The position numbers were made by a program, and so were the translations under genes. From NCBI GenBank assembly GCA_027920525.1, contig CP115858.1:806001-870000 (forward strand): a stretch of 64,000 nucleotides of DNA, written 5' to 3'. A model generated the notes under the pieces. That model was not told where the DNA came from. It saw only the letters and a program-made list of their open reading frames with translations, and made no database searches. Source of the stretch: Chryseobacterium daecheongense. Its GTDB lineage: Bacteria; Bacteroidota; Bacteroidia; Flavobacteriales; Weeksellaceae. Shown piece after piece: positions 42,791-51,306 of the stretch. Positions within the stretch are counted from its first letter, which is position 1, and each line of letters starts with the position of its first letter.

Positions 42791-43675
42791 ATGAATTTAA
42801 ATGATTTAAAAATATTTGAAGCAGTAGCTGCTTCCGGCAGTTTTACAAAAGCTGCGGAAGTTATGTGTACCGTACAATCCAATGTTACCGCAAGGATAAA
42901 AACGCTCGAAGAAGAACTGGAAGCTCAGCTTTTTACGCGTACTTCCAGAAAAGTTTCTTTAACCACGGCCGGACATGCATTTATTCAATATGCCCGTAAG
43001 ATTTCACACACAATAGAAGAAGCCAAAAAGGAAATTAAAAATTCTGATCAGATAGGAGGGAACCTGTGCATAGGATGTATAGAGACAACACTGGTATTTA
43101 AAGCCCCCGAAATCCTTTCGGGTTTTATGAATGCTTATCCTCATGTCCAGCTGGAATTTAAATCGGACACCCGCTCAAAGCTTATTGATGATGTTCTGAA
43201 TTATAAGCTGGATGCGGCGTTTGTTTCTGCACCTATTCATTCCGCACAACTCGAGCAGATCCACATCAAGCAGGATGAGCTGGTTATTGTGACTTCTCTG
43301 GATGAAAGATCAGTCAATCAAATTCTCAAAAAGGACAATCTGAATATTGTTGTTTTTGACCAGGGTTGCGTTTACAGGGCAAGGCTTGAAACTTTGCTCA
43401 ATGCAAGGGGAGTGATACAATACAAGAGCATGGTCATGAATTCTATTGAAGGGATCATTAATTTCGTTGAAGCAGGCCTGGGAATTACCTTGCTTCCGCT
43501 TGAGCTGATTGAAAAGTATTACGGTGGCAGGAAATTGAAAACCTTTAAGCTCAGTAAGGAGATCAATACCATATCCACTTCTCTCATCTACCTGAAAAGC
43601 ATTCCCAAATCCCAAGCTTTGGAATCTTTTATCGGGATGTATGCAACAGGTAATAAAAAAGCAATCTCTTTTTGA
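42791..43675 (+). CDS. LysR-family transcriptional regulator
   Basis: A 294-residue LTTR. The N-terminal winged HTH is canonical: LNDLKIFEAVAASGSFTKAAEVMCTVQSNVTARIKTLEEELEAQLF (residues 2-47), followed by a linker helix and the effector domain starting LCIGCIETTLVFKAPEIL. The effector is unknown. The divergent hydrolase gene is the likely main target. The last codons overlap a bidirectional terminator stem. Confidence 0.9.
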   Translation: MNLNDLKIFEAVAASGSFTKAAEVMCTVQSNVTARIKTLEEELEAQLFTRTSRKVSLTTAGHAFIQYARKISHTIEEAKKEIKNSDQIGGNLCIGCIETTLVFKAPEILSGFMNAYPHVQLEFKSDTRSKLIDDVLNYKLDAAFVSAPIHSAQLEQIHIKQDELVIVTSLDERSVNQILKKDNLNIVVFDQGCVYRARLETLLNARGVIQYKSMVMNSIEGIINFVEAGLGITLLPLELIEKYYGGRKLKTFKLSKEINTISTSLIYLKSIPKSQALESFIGMYATGNKKAISF

Positions 43676-43686
43676 GATTGCCTTTT
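43661..43686. terminator. Bidirectional terminator between LysR and AhpD-like genes
   Basis: GCAATCTC (43661-43668) and GAGATTGC (43674-43681) pair perfectly around a TTTTT loop, with A-rich DNA on the left and TTTT on the right, so both convergent genes can be terminated. The LysR stop codon TGA lies inside it. Confidence 0.75.
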
Positions 43687-43694
43687 GTAATTAT

Positions 43695-44228
43695 TTACAG
43701 TTCCGGAGCTAATGGCCAGTCTACGGGAATTTTTGTAGCTGCAAACAAGTAATTGGTTATTGTTTTATCACCGATCGCAATAATCACATCTACCAAATGT
43801 CCTTCGGTATATCCTTCATTGAAAAACTGATTTTTTGTCTCCTCAGAAATCTCACCCTTATTGCTTACTGCCTCATAAACCAGTTGCCCTAAGGAATTGA
43901 GTTTTGAATCAAAAGATATTTTTGCTTTTCTGATTTCAAGGATCTGATCATCATCAAATCCGTTCAGCTTTGCAATAGCAGTGTGAGCACTTAAACAATA
44001 CAGGCAATTGTTATACTGGCTGACAATAAGGTTCACTACTTCTTTTTCTTTTGCTTTTAAGGATGACTTGGCATTTTGCAAGGCAAGATAAGTGGCAAGC
44101 CCATTTTCCGAATGTGCAAAAGTTGCATACAGATTAGGAACAAAGCCAACCCCTTTTTCTAATTGGTTAAAAATATTTTGATTTGCTTCTGAAAGCTGCT
44201 CTTTTTGAGGAATCTGAAAATTTTTCAT
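43695..44228 (-). CDS. AhpD-like carboxymuconolactone decarboxylase-family protein
   Basis: A 177-residue protein from ATG at 44228. The redox motif EVVNLIVSQYNNCLYCLSAHTAIA contains CxxC followed by His (ExxxxCxYCxxxH class), as in alkylhydroperoxidase AhpD, giving peroxidase or disulfide-relay activity. Two CMD repeats fit the length. An in-frame start further upstream at 44282 adds an unlikely basic stretch. The divergent AraC gene is 152 bases away and is the probable regulator. Confidence 0.85.
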   Translation of the reverse strand: MKNFQIPQKEQLSEANQNIFNQLEKGVGFVPNLYATFAHSENGLATYLALQNAKSSLKAKEKEVVNLIVSQYNNCLYCLSAHTAIAKLNGFDDDQILEIRKAKISFDSKLNSLGQLVYEAVSNKGEISEETKNQFFNEGYTEGHLVDVIIAIGDKTITNYLFAATKIPVDWPLAPEL

Positions 44229-44333
44229 TTGTAATTGTTGTTTAAAATTAATACGACAAAGTTCAGTGATCCCTGACCTCAAAAAAATAGAACAATTTCC
44301 CGAAGATGTATGCTTTTTTCCCTTTCCAAATGA

Positions 44334-44341
44334 TACATTTG
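44334..44341 (+). promoter_or_regulatory. Candidate -7 box of the AraC gene at 44381
   Basis: TACATTTG, an exact consensus match and the third copy of this octamer in regulated divergent regions of the window; it ends 39 bases before the ATG. Confidence 0.4.
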
Positions 44342-44380
44342 TTCAAATAAGACTTTTATTAAAAATTAGTGAGATAAAAG

Positions 44381-45238
44381 ATGATCTATAATTTCTATAA
44401 TAAACAGACGGAAGCAGCTTGCCGGCTTCTTGTCCATGAAGAAAAATTTGACAGGGTTTTCTACGGAAAAGATCGTAAAGACAAATTTCTGACATTGGCA
44501 TGGAACCAGGGTCCGGACATTTTTATTACAATAGATAAAATATCCTATCTATTCAAATCAGGCAGCATACTTTGCTTAATGGTCAATCAGTCATTTGATT
44601 TTCCCGACAATTCACAAATCATCGTATGGCAGTTTAATAAAGATTTCTACTGCATTGAAAGTCATGATTCCGAAGTAGGGTGTGTAGGATTTCTTTTTTA
44701 TGGTTTGTCTCAAAGTATGTTTGTTTCCGTGGAGGATCAGGTCCGTGATAAACTCACATTGCTACTGCGTATTTTTATTGAAGAATTCCAGGATGTAGAT
44801 GATATCCAGGAGGACATGCTCCGGATGCTGTTGAAGCGCCTGATCATCCTGATTACACGGTCGGCAAAAAAACAATTTGTTGCAGATCAATTTCCTGAAC
44901 AAAAACTGGATATTATCCGCCAATTCAGTTTACTGGTTGAAAAGAATTATAAGTCGGAACATTCCGTAAAGTTTTATGCAGATCAGCTTCATAAGTCTCC
45001 CAAAACCCTTTCCAATCTTTTTAATCTCTATAATAACGGAACTCCCTCTGAAATCATTCAGCAAAGGATTATACTGGAAGCTAAAAGATTACTGCTCTTT
45101 ACCAACAGCTCAGCCAAAGAAATTGCTTATGAATTAGGATATGAAGATGTTGCTTATTTCAGTAGCTTTTTCAAAAGGGTAACGGGGCTTTCACCTCTGG
45201 TGTTCAAAAAGCAATCAGCCGGAATTTCCACTCCATAA
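44381..45238 (+). CDS. AraC-family transcriptional regulator
   Basis: A 285-residue regulator. The C-terminal double HTH is clear: VEKNYKSEHSVKFYADQLHKSPKTLSNLFN and SSAKEIAYELGYEDVAYFSSFFKRVTGLSPLVFKK. The N-terminal 150 residues form a cupin-like sensing domain of no specific family I can name (KSGSILCLMVNQSFDFP...). It diverges from the AhpD-like gene, which is the likely target. Confidence 0.9.
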   Translation: MIYNFYNKQTEAACRLLVHEEKFDRVFYGKDRKDKFLTLAWNQGPDIFITIDKISYLFKSGSILCLMVNQSFDFPDNSQIIVWQFNKDFYCIESHDSEVGCVGFLFYGLSQSMFVSVEDQVRDKLTLLLRIFIEEFQDVDDIQEDMLRMLLKRLIILITRSAKKQFVADQFPEQKLDIIRQFSLLVEKNYKSEHSVKFYADQLHKSPKTLSNLFNLYNNGTPSEIIQQRIILEAKRLLLFTNSSAKEIAYELGYEDVAYFSSFFKRVTGLSPLVFKKQSAGISTP

Positions 45239-45242
45239 AAAA

Positions 45243-45258
45243 GCCTCCCGAGGGAGGC
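45243..45258 (-). terminator. GC-rich stem-loop after the AraC gene
   Basis: GCCTCCC-GA-GGGAGGC is a perfect 7-bp stem. Its T run (TTTTTTA) is on the minus strand, so it fits transcripts from the lectin side better than the AraC gene; on the plus strand it is followed by CTTAAAAAA. Confidence 0.6.
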
Positions 45259-45480
45259 CTTAAAAAACACAAATGATGAAAAAAAATTATTTCGAAGTGC
45301 AAATATAATAAAATATATTATGTAATACATTATAATTTTATTAATATTTTAATTCAATTTTAAATAACATATTAATATTATGCATACATACTATTAATAT
45401 ATTTTTCAAATATAGGTATAATTCTTTAAGAGGAGTTTTTTCTATTTAAACATACAGGAAGTATTTCAGATCCATAAAAA

Positions 45481-45506
45481 AACCTCCGGGAAAAATCCCG
45501 GAGGTT
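45481..45506 (-). terminator. Rho-independent terminator of the lectin gene
   Basis: AACCTCCGGGA and TCCCGGAGGTT form a perfect 11-bp stem around AAAA, followed on the minus strand by a run of T. With the stem at 45243 this gives the small lectin gene two terminators in series. Confidence 0.85.
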
Positions 45507-45522
45507 TGAAACTTTTTATTGA

Positions 45523-45867
45523 CTAAAATTTGAATACACAGCCGCAAACGCTCATTTTACCTTCAACGACTGTTGTCCATTGTCCGTTCCAGGTACCTCC
45601 GTAAGAGGCACAAATGGAAGGGCATATTTCTTTTGCATCTTCATTGCTCCAGATAGGACCTGCCAGAACATCCAATGTATATTCTGTGCTTCCTGTAGGA
45701 ACCGTATCGTACTCAACTTCGATTACACTCATTTCCCCCTCAACAATGGTAGACCATTGTCCGGTAAATTTTCCTAAATGTGCCGCAGCAATACGACCTC
45801 CTAATTTCTGAGCCTGATCGTTGCTCCAAAGCGGACCTGCAACGATGTTGATTTTGAATTTTGACAT
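45523..45867 (-). CDS. MVL-type mannan-binding lectin (two tandem repeats)
   Basis: A 114-residue protein made of two homologous units, residues about 8-52 and 67-111. The shared pattern is AGPLWSNDQAQ/AGPIWSNEDAK, an alanine-rich turn, then FTGQWSTIVEGEMSV/WNGQWTTVVEGKMSV. This matches what I recall of the oligomannose-binding lectin MVL of the cyanobacterium Microcystis viridis in length, repeat number and motif order. The second repeat has four cysteines (ICPSIC, CGC) that the first lacks. No signal peptide is visible. It is a single-gene unit in AT-rich DNA with two terminators. Sugar binding is from family; biological role unknown. Confidence 0.82.
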   Translation of the reverse strand: MSKFKINIVAGPLWSNDQAQKLGGRIAAAHLGKFTGQWSTIVEGEMSVIEVEYDTVPTGSTEYTLDVLAGPIWSNEDAKEICPSICASYGGTWNGQWTTVVEGKMSVCGCVFKF

Positions 45868-46246
45868 GGTGTTTGTTTTTTATGTTTTAACATACCAAAG
45901 GTGCAACTATAATAAAACAAACAATAGAGTAGAAAACACCATTTTTTTTGGTCAGTATTTATACCTACAGCTTTAAAAAAAATTGGGTTAACCCCCATCA
46001 ATAAAGGGCTAATAGGTTTAAATTATTTCTCCTAAATTAGATATATCAGATTGATCAATGGAAAATAACAGAAAAAAACAAAAGAAGTTAATTTTTTTAA
46101 GAGAAAAGGACATAAAAAAAGACGAAGCTATAATTATTACTTATAGCCTCATCAATTTTTTCAATCATTTGGTTTTGTTGGTACAAATTTAGAGCAATCC
46201 GTACGACAGGTACAGATACAGTTGCTGTTTTTTATTAGGGCACAGA
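45868..46246. other. 379-base AT-rich intergenic region
   Basis: Contains the promoter side of the lectin gene (read on the minus strand, a CACCTTTG box at 45891-45898 with TTG about 18 bases further upstream, one base off the -7 consensus) and the terminator of the MocR gene. No coding frame with supporting features is seen. AT content is clearly higher than in the flanking genes. Confidence 0.4.
46114..46150 (-). terminator. Terminator of the MocR gene at 46247
   Basis: GAAGCTATAA (46124-46133) and TTATAGCCTC (46141-46150) pair with one G-U, and on the minus strand are followed by a run of seven T (complement of 46114-46120). Confidence 0.7.
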
Positions 46247-47659
46247 TTACCAATTACTGGCAATTTCCCCAAGAGTCTTAAGATCGGAGTTAACTTTATC
46301 CGTCCATTCCATCGCAAAATTCAGCCTCATACAGTTGTTATACTGATTGTATTGGGTAAACATTCTTCCCGGAGCGAAAGTAATATTCCGCCTGATGGCC
46401 ATATCAAACAGTTTGACAGTATCAATTTTTTTATCAAGTTCCAGCCATACCATAAATCCACCTTCCGGCTGGGAAACTTTAGTATTATCAGGAAAATAAT
46501 CCTCAATGCCCTGCTGAAGCTTCAGACAATTATTTTGTACTATTTTCCGGAATGTACGAAGATGATGATCATACCTTCCGTTTTCTAAAAAATGGGATAT
46601 GGCTTCCTGATACAAAGCAGGGGTAGAAAGCGTTTGTATCAGCTTCTGCTGGATAATTTTATCCTTATACTTGCCCGGGATAATCCATCCGAGCCTGTAA
46701 CCCGGTGCCAGTGTTTTGGATATAGAATTCACCAACATCACAATACCGGCTTGATCAAATGCTTTACAGGGTTTCGGCCTCTCGGCTCCATAATACACAT
46801 TCCTGAAGATATCATTTTCAACTAATGGAATATCCCATTCCGTAAGCATTTTTACAAGCTCCTTTTTATGATCGTCCGGCATGAGTGTGCCTAAAGGATT
46901 ATTGAAGTTAACCACAAAACAGCATGCACTTATAACAGGCAAAACCTTTTTCAATGCTTCGAGATCTAAACCTGTAGAAGGGTCTGAAGGGATTTCTACA
47001 GCTTCAAGTCCCATGGCATTTATCATTTTAAGAATACCAAAGTAAGCGGGACTTTCTACAGCAACCTTATCTCCGGGTTTGGTAACCGCCATCAGGCAGG
47101 TAAACATTCCGTTCATCGCTCCGGACGTTGCTATCACATCATCTTCTGTAACTTTACCCTCCAGCATAAATGCCCATCTGGCAACCGTTCTTCTAAAATT
47201 GAGATTTCCCTGAACAGATTCATAGGTTGCCCCGCCATTTGCCAGGCTTCGCATAACTGTAGTCACGCTCTTATTAAGCTGGGCGATGGGCAGCAGGCTT
47301 TTTTCCGGCAGCCCGAGGGAAAAATGGGTAATGTCCGTATTTTCCGAAGAAGCAAATGTCTTAAGGAAAAGATGTTCCGGGTACTGCTCTTTTTGCAGGG
47401 ATTCCAGGATAATAACAGAAGGAAGAGAAAATTTCCTTTGTGAAGCTTTACTTACATAATAGCCGGATTTAGGTCGTGGTTCTATCAACGATTTACTTTC
47501 TAATTCCAGAAATGCCTGCCGAACGGTATTGATGCTTACATTATATACTTTCTGTAAGGTCCGTATAGAAGGCAATTTATCACCAAGCCTTAACGTTCCA
47601 CTGAGAATCTGCTGCTCAATGATCCCGGCAATTTTCAGATAAAGGATTTCTTTTTTCAT
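46247..47659 (-). CDS. MocR-type regulator / PLP-dependent aminotransferase-like protein
   Basis: A 470-residue fusion: GntR winged helix at 1-75 (YLKIAGIIEQQILSGTLRLGDKLPSIRTLQKVYNVSINTVRQAFLELE) and a fold-type I PLP domain with ATSGAMNGMF, NFNNPLGTLMP, ENDIFRNVYYG and PLP lysine in SISKTLAPGYRLG. The gene next to it is transcribed divergently (DUF3078, 293 bases away) and is not an obvious target. Distinct in sequence from the MocR at 5211. Could act as regulator or, less likely, as a free aminotransferase. Confidence 0.87.
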   Translation of the reverse strand: MKKEILYLKIAGIIEQQILSGTLRLGDKLPSIRTLQKVYNVSINTVRQAFLELESKSLIEPRPKSGYYVSKASQRKFSLPSVIILESLQKEQYPEHLFLKTFASSENTDITHFSLGLPEKSLLPIAQLNKSVTTVMRSLANGGATYESVQGNLNFRRTVARWAFMLEGKVTEDDVIATSGAMNGMFTCLMAVTKPGDKVAVESPAYFGILKMINAMGLEAVEIPSDPSTGLDLEALKKVLPVISACCFVVNFNNPLGTLMPDDHKKELVKMLTEWDIPLVENDIFRNVYYGAERPKPCKAFDQAGIVMLVNSISKTLAPGYRLGWIIPGKYKDKIIQQKLIQTLSTPALYQEAISHFLENGRYDHHLRTFRKIVQNNCLKLQQGIEDYFPDNTKVSQPEGGFMVWLELDKKIDTVKLFDMAIRRNITFAPGRMFTQYNQYNNCMRLNFAMEWTDKVNSDLKTLGEIASNW

Positions 47660-47685
47660 TCAATCGGTATTATTTCTGTGTAGTT

Positions 47686-47693
47686 CAAAATTA
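47686..47693 (-). promoter_or_regulatory. Candidate -7 box of the MocR gene at 46247
   Basis: On the minus strand TAATTTTG, exact consensus, 26 bases before the ATG at 47659. Confidence 0.4.
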
Positions 47694-47925
47694 AGAAATT
47701 AAATCCCCGTTTAATAATTTATCATGCAGATAAAGAGTCACAAGCACTGCGTTAGTTCATAAAAAATGATTTCTATCAGAAATACCGCTCAATACGATAT
47801 ATTTCATACAAAAGTGAATGATCTGTAAAATATTGTTCTATAACTTTTTAAAATTGTATTATAAAAAATCTTAATTTTAAGTAATTTTAGATTTTTTTAA
47901 TATTTTTTAACAAAATTTATATTTC

Positions 47926-47933
47926 TATTTTTG
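47926..47933 (+). promoter_or_regulatory. Candidate -7 box of the DUF3078 gene
   Basis: TATTTTTG, exact TAnnTTTG, 19 bases before the ATG at 47953, in a very AT-rich upstream region with long T and A tracts that could act as an UP element. Confidence 0.5.
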
Positions 47934-47952
47934 CAACCAAATCTTATAAATT

Positions 47953-48876
47953 ATGAAAAAAATTTTATTAACCCTTTCTCTTTCTTTGGGAATTTTTGCT
48001 GCAGCACAAGAAGCAAAAACAGAGGCTCCGGCTGTTGATACGACAAAAGCATGGAGCATTCAAGGTCAAAACACATTAATGCTGAACCAGGCGGCATTCT
48101 CGAACTGGGTAGGTGGTGGAGCAAACAACGTGGGTTGGCTTGCCGGTGTGAATTATAACCTTACCTATGAAAAAGGGAAGGACCTTTGGGAAAATATTAT
48201 TATCCTTGGATACGGACAAAACAATACCCAGGGCGTAGGAACAAGAAAGACCCAGGATGTAATTAATCTTTCAAGTAACTATGGGAGGGAAATCGCTAAA
48301 AATTGGTACGCATCCGGTGGTGTAAGTTTACAAACTCAATTTGCTCCGGGCTATGAGGACGGAAATAATCCTGATGCGAAAAAGATATCCAACTTTATGG
48401 CTCCGGGATACCTTAATGTAGGGGCTGGTTTTACATATAGACCAAATGATAACTTCACCATGACATTACGTCCGGCAAATGCAAGGGTAACTTTTGTACT
48501 GGATAAAGACCTTCAGTATGCAGGAACTTACGGCTTAAAGAATGATGGAGATTCTTCACTATTTCAGTTCGGTTTCCTTGGAACAGCCATTTATAAAATA
48601 AAGATCATGGAAAACATTAACCTTACGAATACAGGGTCTGTCTTTTCCAATTATTTAGATCATCCTGAAAGACTGGTCCTGTCTTATAGCGGAATTTTAA
48701 ATATGAAGATCAACAAATTTATTTCAACCAACATAACGCTGGATCTTTTATATGATCACAACCAGATCAGAAGAACACAGCTGAAACAGACTTTGGGAGT
48801 TGGTTTTGCCTATAATATTGATAACGGGAAAAAACGTTCTGATAAAAAAGACAATCAATCCTGGATGAAGAAGTAG
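47953..48876 (+). CDS. DUF3078 outer-membrane-type protein
   Basis: A 307-residue protein with a signal peptide (KKILLTLSLSLGIFAAAQ) and a DUF3078 body: WSIQGQNTLMLNQAAFSNWVGGGANNVGWLAGVNYNLTYEKGKDLWEN, RKTQDVINLSSNYGREI, KISNFMAPGYLNVGAGFTYRP, and alternating strands to the end. The family is common in Bacteroidota and predicted to be a beta-barrel in the outer membrane; function unknown. The AT-rich promoter and bidirectional terminator suggest a strongly expressed single gene. Confidence 0.88.
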   Translation: MKKILLTLSLSLGIFAAAQEAKTEAPAVDTTKAWSIQGQNTLMLNQAAFSNWVGGGANNVGWLAGVNYNLTYEKGKDLWENIIILGYGQNNTQGVGTRKTQDVINLSSNYGREIAKNWYASGGVSLQTQFAPGYEDGNNPDAKKISNFMAPGYLNVGAGFTYRPNDNFTMTLRPANARVTFVLDKDLQYAGTYGLKNDGDSSLFQFGFLGTAIYKIKIMENINLTNTGSVFSNYLDHPERLVLSYSGILNMKINKFISTNITLDLLYDHNQIRRTQLKQTLGVGFAYNIDNGKKRSDKKDNQSWMKK

Positions 48877-48895
48877 CACTATTCATCGAAAAAAT

Positions 48896-48930
48896 AAAAA
48901 AGACTAACCGAAGAATGGTTAGTCTTTTTT
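48896..48930. terminator. Bidirectional terminator after DUF3078 gene
   Basis: AAAAAAGACTAACC (48896-48909) and GGTTAGTCTTTTTT (48917-48930) form a perfect 14-bp stem with A and T runs, serving both the DUF3078 gene and the convergent MFS gene. Confidence 0.88.
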
Positions 48931-48954
48931 ATTTAGTATGGAGAAAAATGAAAA

Positions 48955-50172
48955 TTATTGATGTCCGCTTTTTCTGCCCATTAAAGTCAGCATAGCCAGA
49001 AGCCCACTGATCGCGCCAAAAAAATAAATAGACTGATATCCCAGCCAGCCTGCAATAATCCCCGCTATCGGACCAGCCAAGCCTAGTGAAAGATCGAAAA
49101 AAGCTGAATAAGCTCCCAGTGCTGTTCCTCTCATCTGCGGAGTTACCTTTTTAATGGCAAGTACTCCCAAAGATGGAAATACCAGGGAAAAACCAATTCC
49201 CGTAAGTGCACAGCCTACGATTGCCATCCATCCCGAATGAGAAAAACCTATCAATAGCTGTCCTATGATCTCAATAGCAAAAGACCCTAAGGCTACTTTA
49301 TAACCACCGTACTTGTCGGGAAGGGAGGCAAATAATATTCTGGTAAGAATGTAAAATCCACCAAAACAAACAAAAGCAAGAGAAGCATGCTCCCAGTTTT
49401 TCTCAGCGAAAAGCAAAGCAATAAAGGAAGCTATGCATGCAAATCCTATGGAAGAGAAAGCCAGTGCCAATCCCTGATCGGAGACTTTTGCAATCACTTT
49501 ATAAAAAGGAGTTCTTATATGAGTAGGATCCGCTTCAAGGGTTGGCAGCCAGACTGTTGATAACCAACTCACTACAGAAAGGACCAGAATTAATGTAAAA
49601 GGAACAACACTACCGAATTGGCTTCCCATCCATATACTTAACGGGGCTCCTAAAGCGATTCCTCCATACATTGAAATTCCGTTCCAGGTCATTACTTTGC
49701 CGGAATTGTGTGCTCCCACCAGTCCAATTCCCCAGGTTAGCGCTCCCGTTACCATCATACTTTCAGAAATACCATGAATAATTCTTGACAGAATCAGCAA
49801 TCCTAATGCTAAAATTGGGAAATGTACAGAGGAACTTCCTGCAATATAAAGGATCCCGGCTACAAAAACCATAAATATCCCTCTGTGATTACTGATTTTA
49901 GCCCCAAGTGTATCGGTTATTTTACCGGCATAAGCCCTTGTTAATAAAGTAGCTAAAAACTGAAGCCCCATCACACCCCCCACGATAAAGGAGTCGAATT
50001 TCAGTTCATTTTTAATCAGAGCTGGTAAAGCTCCCAGTGTAATTCCAATTGTAAGATATACCGCAAATACGGAAATTACGATCGGAGCGAGAACTTTTTT
50101 TAAAGGTATGTTGTTGTGATGATGAGTATCTCCAATCTTAGGAGTTACCATAGTTGTACTTTTGATTGCCAT
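48955..50172 (-). CDS. MFS transporter (YfcJ/arabinose-efflux-like)
   Basis: A 405-residue, twelve-helix transporter. IVGGVMGLQFLATLLTRAYAGKITDTLGAK is the motif A region, LILSRIIHGISESMMVTGALTWGIG motif B-like, and ALTGIGFSLVFPSLGVLAIKKVTPQMRGTALGAYSAFFDLSLGLAGPIAG the C-half counterpart. It belongs to the group annotated as YfcJ/YhhS-like or arabinose efflux permeases; substrate unknown. It is followed upstream (same strand) by an AraC regulator 77 bases away, a plausible controller. Confidence 0.85.
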   Translation of the reverse strand: MAIKSTTMVTPKIGDTHHHNNIPLKKVLAPIVISVFAVYLTIGITLGALPALIKNELKFDSFIVGGVMGLQFLATLLTRAYAGKITDTLGAKISNHRGIFMVFVAGILYIAGSSSVHFPILALGLLILSRIIHGISESMMVTGALTWGIGLVGAHNSGKVMTWNGISMYGGIALGAPLSIWMGSQFGSVVPFTLILVLSVVSWLSTVWLPTLEADPTHIRTPFYKVIAKVSDQGLALAFSSIGFACIASFIALLFAEKNWEHASLAFVCFGGFYILTRILFASLPDKYGGYKVALGSFAIEIIGQLLIGFSHSGWMAIVGCALTGIGFSLVFPSLGVLAIKKVTPQMRGTALGAYSAFFDLSLGLAGPIAGIIAGWLGYQSIYFFGAISGLLAMLTLMGRKSGHQ

Positions 50173-50204
50173 ATTGCATCGTTTTTTTAGTTATTTTTCG
50201 AGTA

Positions 50205-50212
50205 CAAAAGTA
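50205..50212 (-). promoter_or_regulatory. Candidate -7 box of the MFS gene at 48955
   Basis: On the minus strand TACTTTTG, exact TAnnTTTG, 32 bases before the ATG at 50172. A short ATAGC/GCTAT repeat spaced by 9 bases (about 50233-50251) lies just upstream and could be an AraC site. Confidence 0.4.
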
Positions 50213-50249
50213 GATCGGCAACATACAATTAGCGATAGCTATTCAATGG

Positions 50250-51098
50250 CTATAATTGGACAAATAATGGTTTTCTTTTGCGGAATTCAGATGCTGTATA
50301 ACCGGTATTCTTTTTAAAAAAGCGCGAAAAATAAGTATAATCATCATATCCAAGGTCAAAAGCAATTTCCTTAATATCCATGTCAGTATAGTACAAAAGA
50401 CGCTGAGACTCCAGGATAATTTCCTGTTGTATCCAATGACTGGCTGCAAAACCTGTGATTTCTTTTACCACCTCATTCAGATACAGAGGGGTGATATGAA
50501 GTTTCACGGCGTATTCCTTTACCTGTTTCAATTCCCTGTAATGCGAGTGAATCATTTGTTTAAAAAGCAATACTGTCTTATATTTCTGTCCGCCAATGAC
50601 TTTTTCAGAATGCTTGTTTCTGACCAACGCTCTTACCATAAGACCTGCCAGGCTATCCGTAAATGAATTGATAAGATTATTTTGAAAAGAAACTTCATTA
50701 TGAGCCAATACAGCATCAAAAACCGGAATAAACGAAAACAGACTGTCATTCTTTTCAACTTCTGCAGCCTGGTTAGAATTGAGGTAAGTAGTGAAAATCT
50801 CAAGATAAGTTTTAGGAATCAGTGCCGTTTCTATAAATACTAACCAGCCTGTACAATGCTCATTTTTTATATACCGGTGAACCTGTCCGGGTGCAACATA
50901 TAACACTGCAGCTCCATGAAGTTCAACCTTACGGAAATCCAGTTCTAATGAAGAATATCCTTCCTGCTGAATAACAAACATAAAATGTTCATCGCGGTGA
51001 GCTGCCTGTACAGATTCTTCAAGTTCACCCATAGGACAAATTTCTATACCGGTGCTGTTGAGTTCGTTTGTATGGAGTAAAATGTTCGATTTTGCCAT
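50250..51098 (-). CDS. AraC-family transcriptional regulator
   Basis: A 282-residue regulator from ATG at 51098 (a GTG one codon upstream is less likely). An N-terminal cupin sensor (HRDEHFMFVIQQEGYSSLELDFRKVELHGAAVLYVAPGQVHRY) is followed by a double HTH, LKQVKEYAVKLHITPLYLNEVVKEITGFAASHW and DIKEIAFDLGYDDYTYFSRFFKKNTGYTASEFR. The same-strand MFS transporter downstream is the likely target. Confidence 0.9.
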   Translation of the reverse strand: MAKSNILLHTNELNSTGIEICPMGELEESVQAAHRDEHFMFVIQQEGYSSLELDFRKVELHGAAVLYVAPGQVHRYIKNEHCTGWLVFIETALIPKTYLEIFTTYLNSNQAAEVEKNDSLFSFIPVFDAVLAHNEVSFQNNLINSFTDSLAGLMVRALVRNKHSEKVIGGQKYKTVLLFKQMIHSHYRELKQVKEYAVKLHITPLYLNEVVKEITGFAASHWIQQEIILESQRLLYYTDMDIKEIAFDLGYDDYTYFSRFFKKNTGYTASEFRKRKPLFVQL

Positions 51099-51141
51099 CA
51101 CTGAAACATTGGGCTGTTAGAGCGTGTAAATGTAATCATAT

Positions 51142-51203
51142 TGCCTCATATTTTAATAAAAGCAACACTTTCTTTCATATGATATATATGGTGATGTGAG
51201 GCA
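51142..51203. repeat. Widely spaced inverted repeat TGCCTCA...TGAGGCA
   Basis: TGCCTCA at 51142-51148 and TGAGGCA at 51197-51203, extended to TGCCTCAYAT on both strands, in the divergent region of the AraC gene and the LytS-type kinase gene. Spacing of 48 bases suggests two half-sites or sites in opposite orientation rather than a hairpin. Confidence 0.35.
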
Positions 51204-51306
51204 TTCGTTTTAAACCATTTATTTTACATTTCATCTTAAATTTTTCCTGCTTGACTCAAAAAACAGATGCGCATTTAGAAAATCAATATTTATATTTACA
51301 GAATTA

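Noticed and set aside
45243..45258. GC-rich hairpin as the AraC gene's own terminator
   Set aside because: The T run follows on the minus strand only; on the plus strand the stem is followed by CTTAAAAAA, so it is assigned to the other direction.
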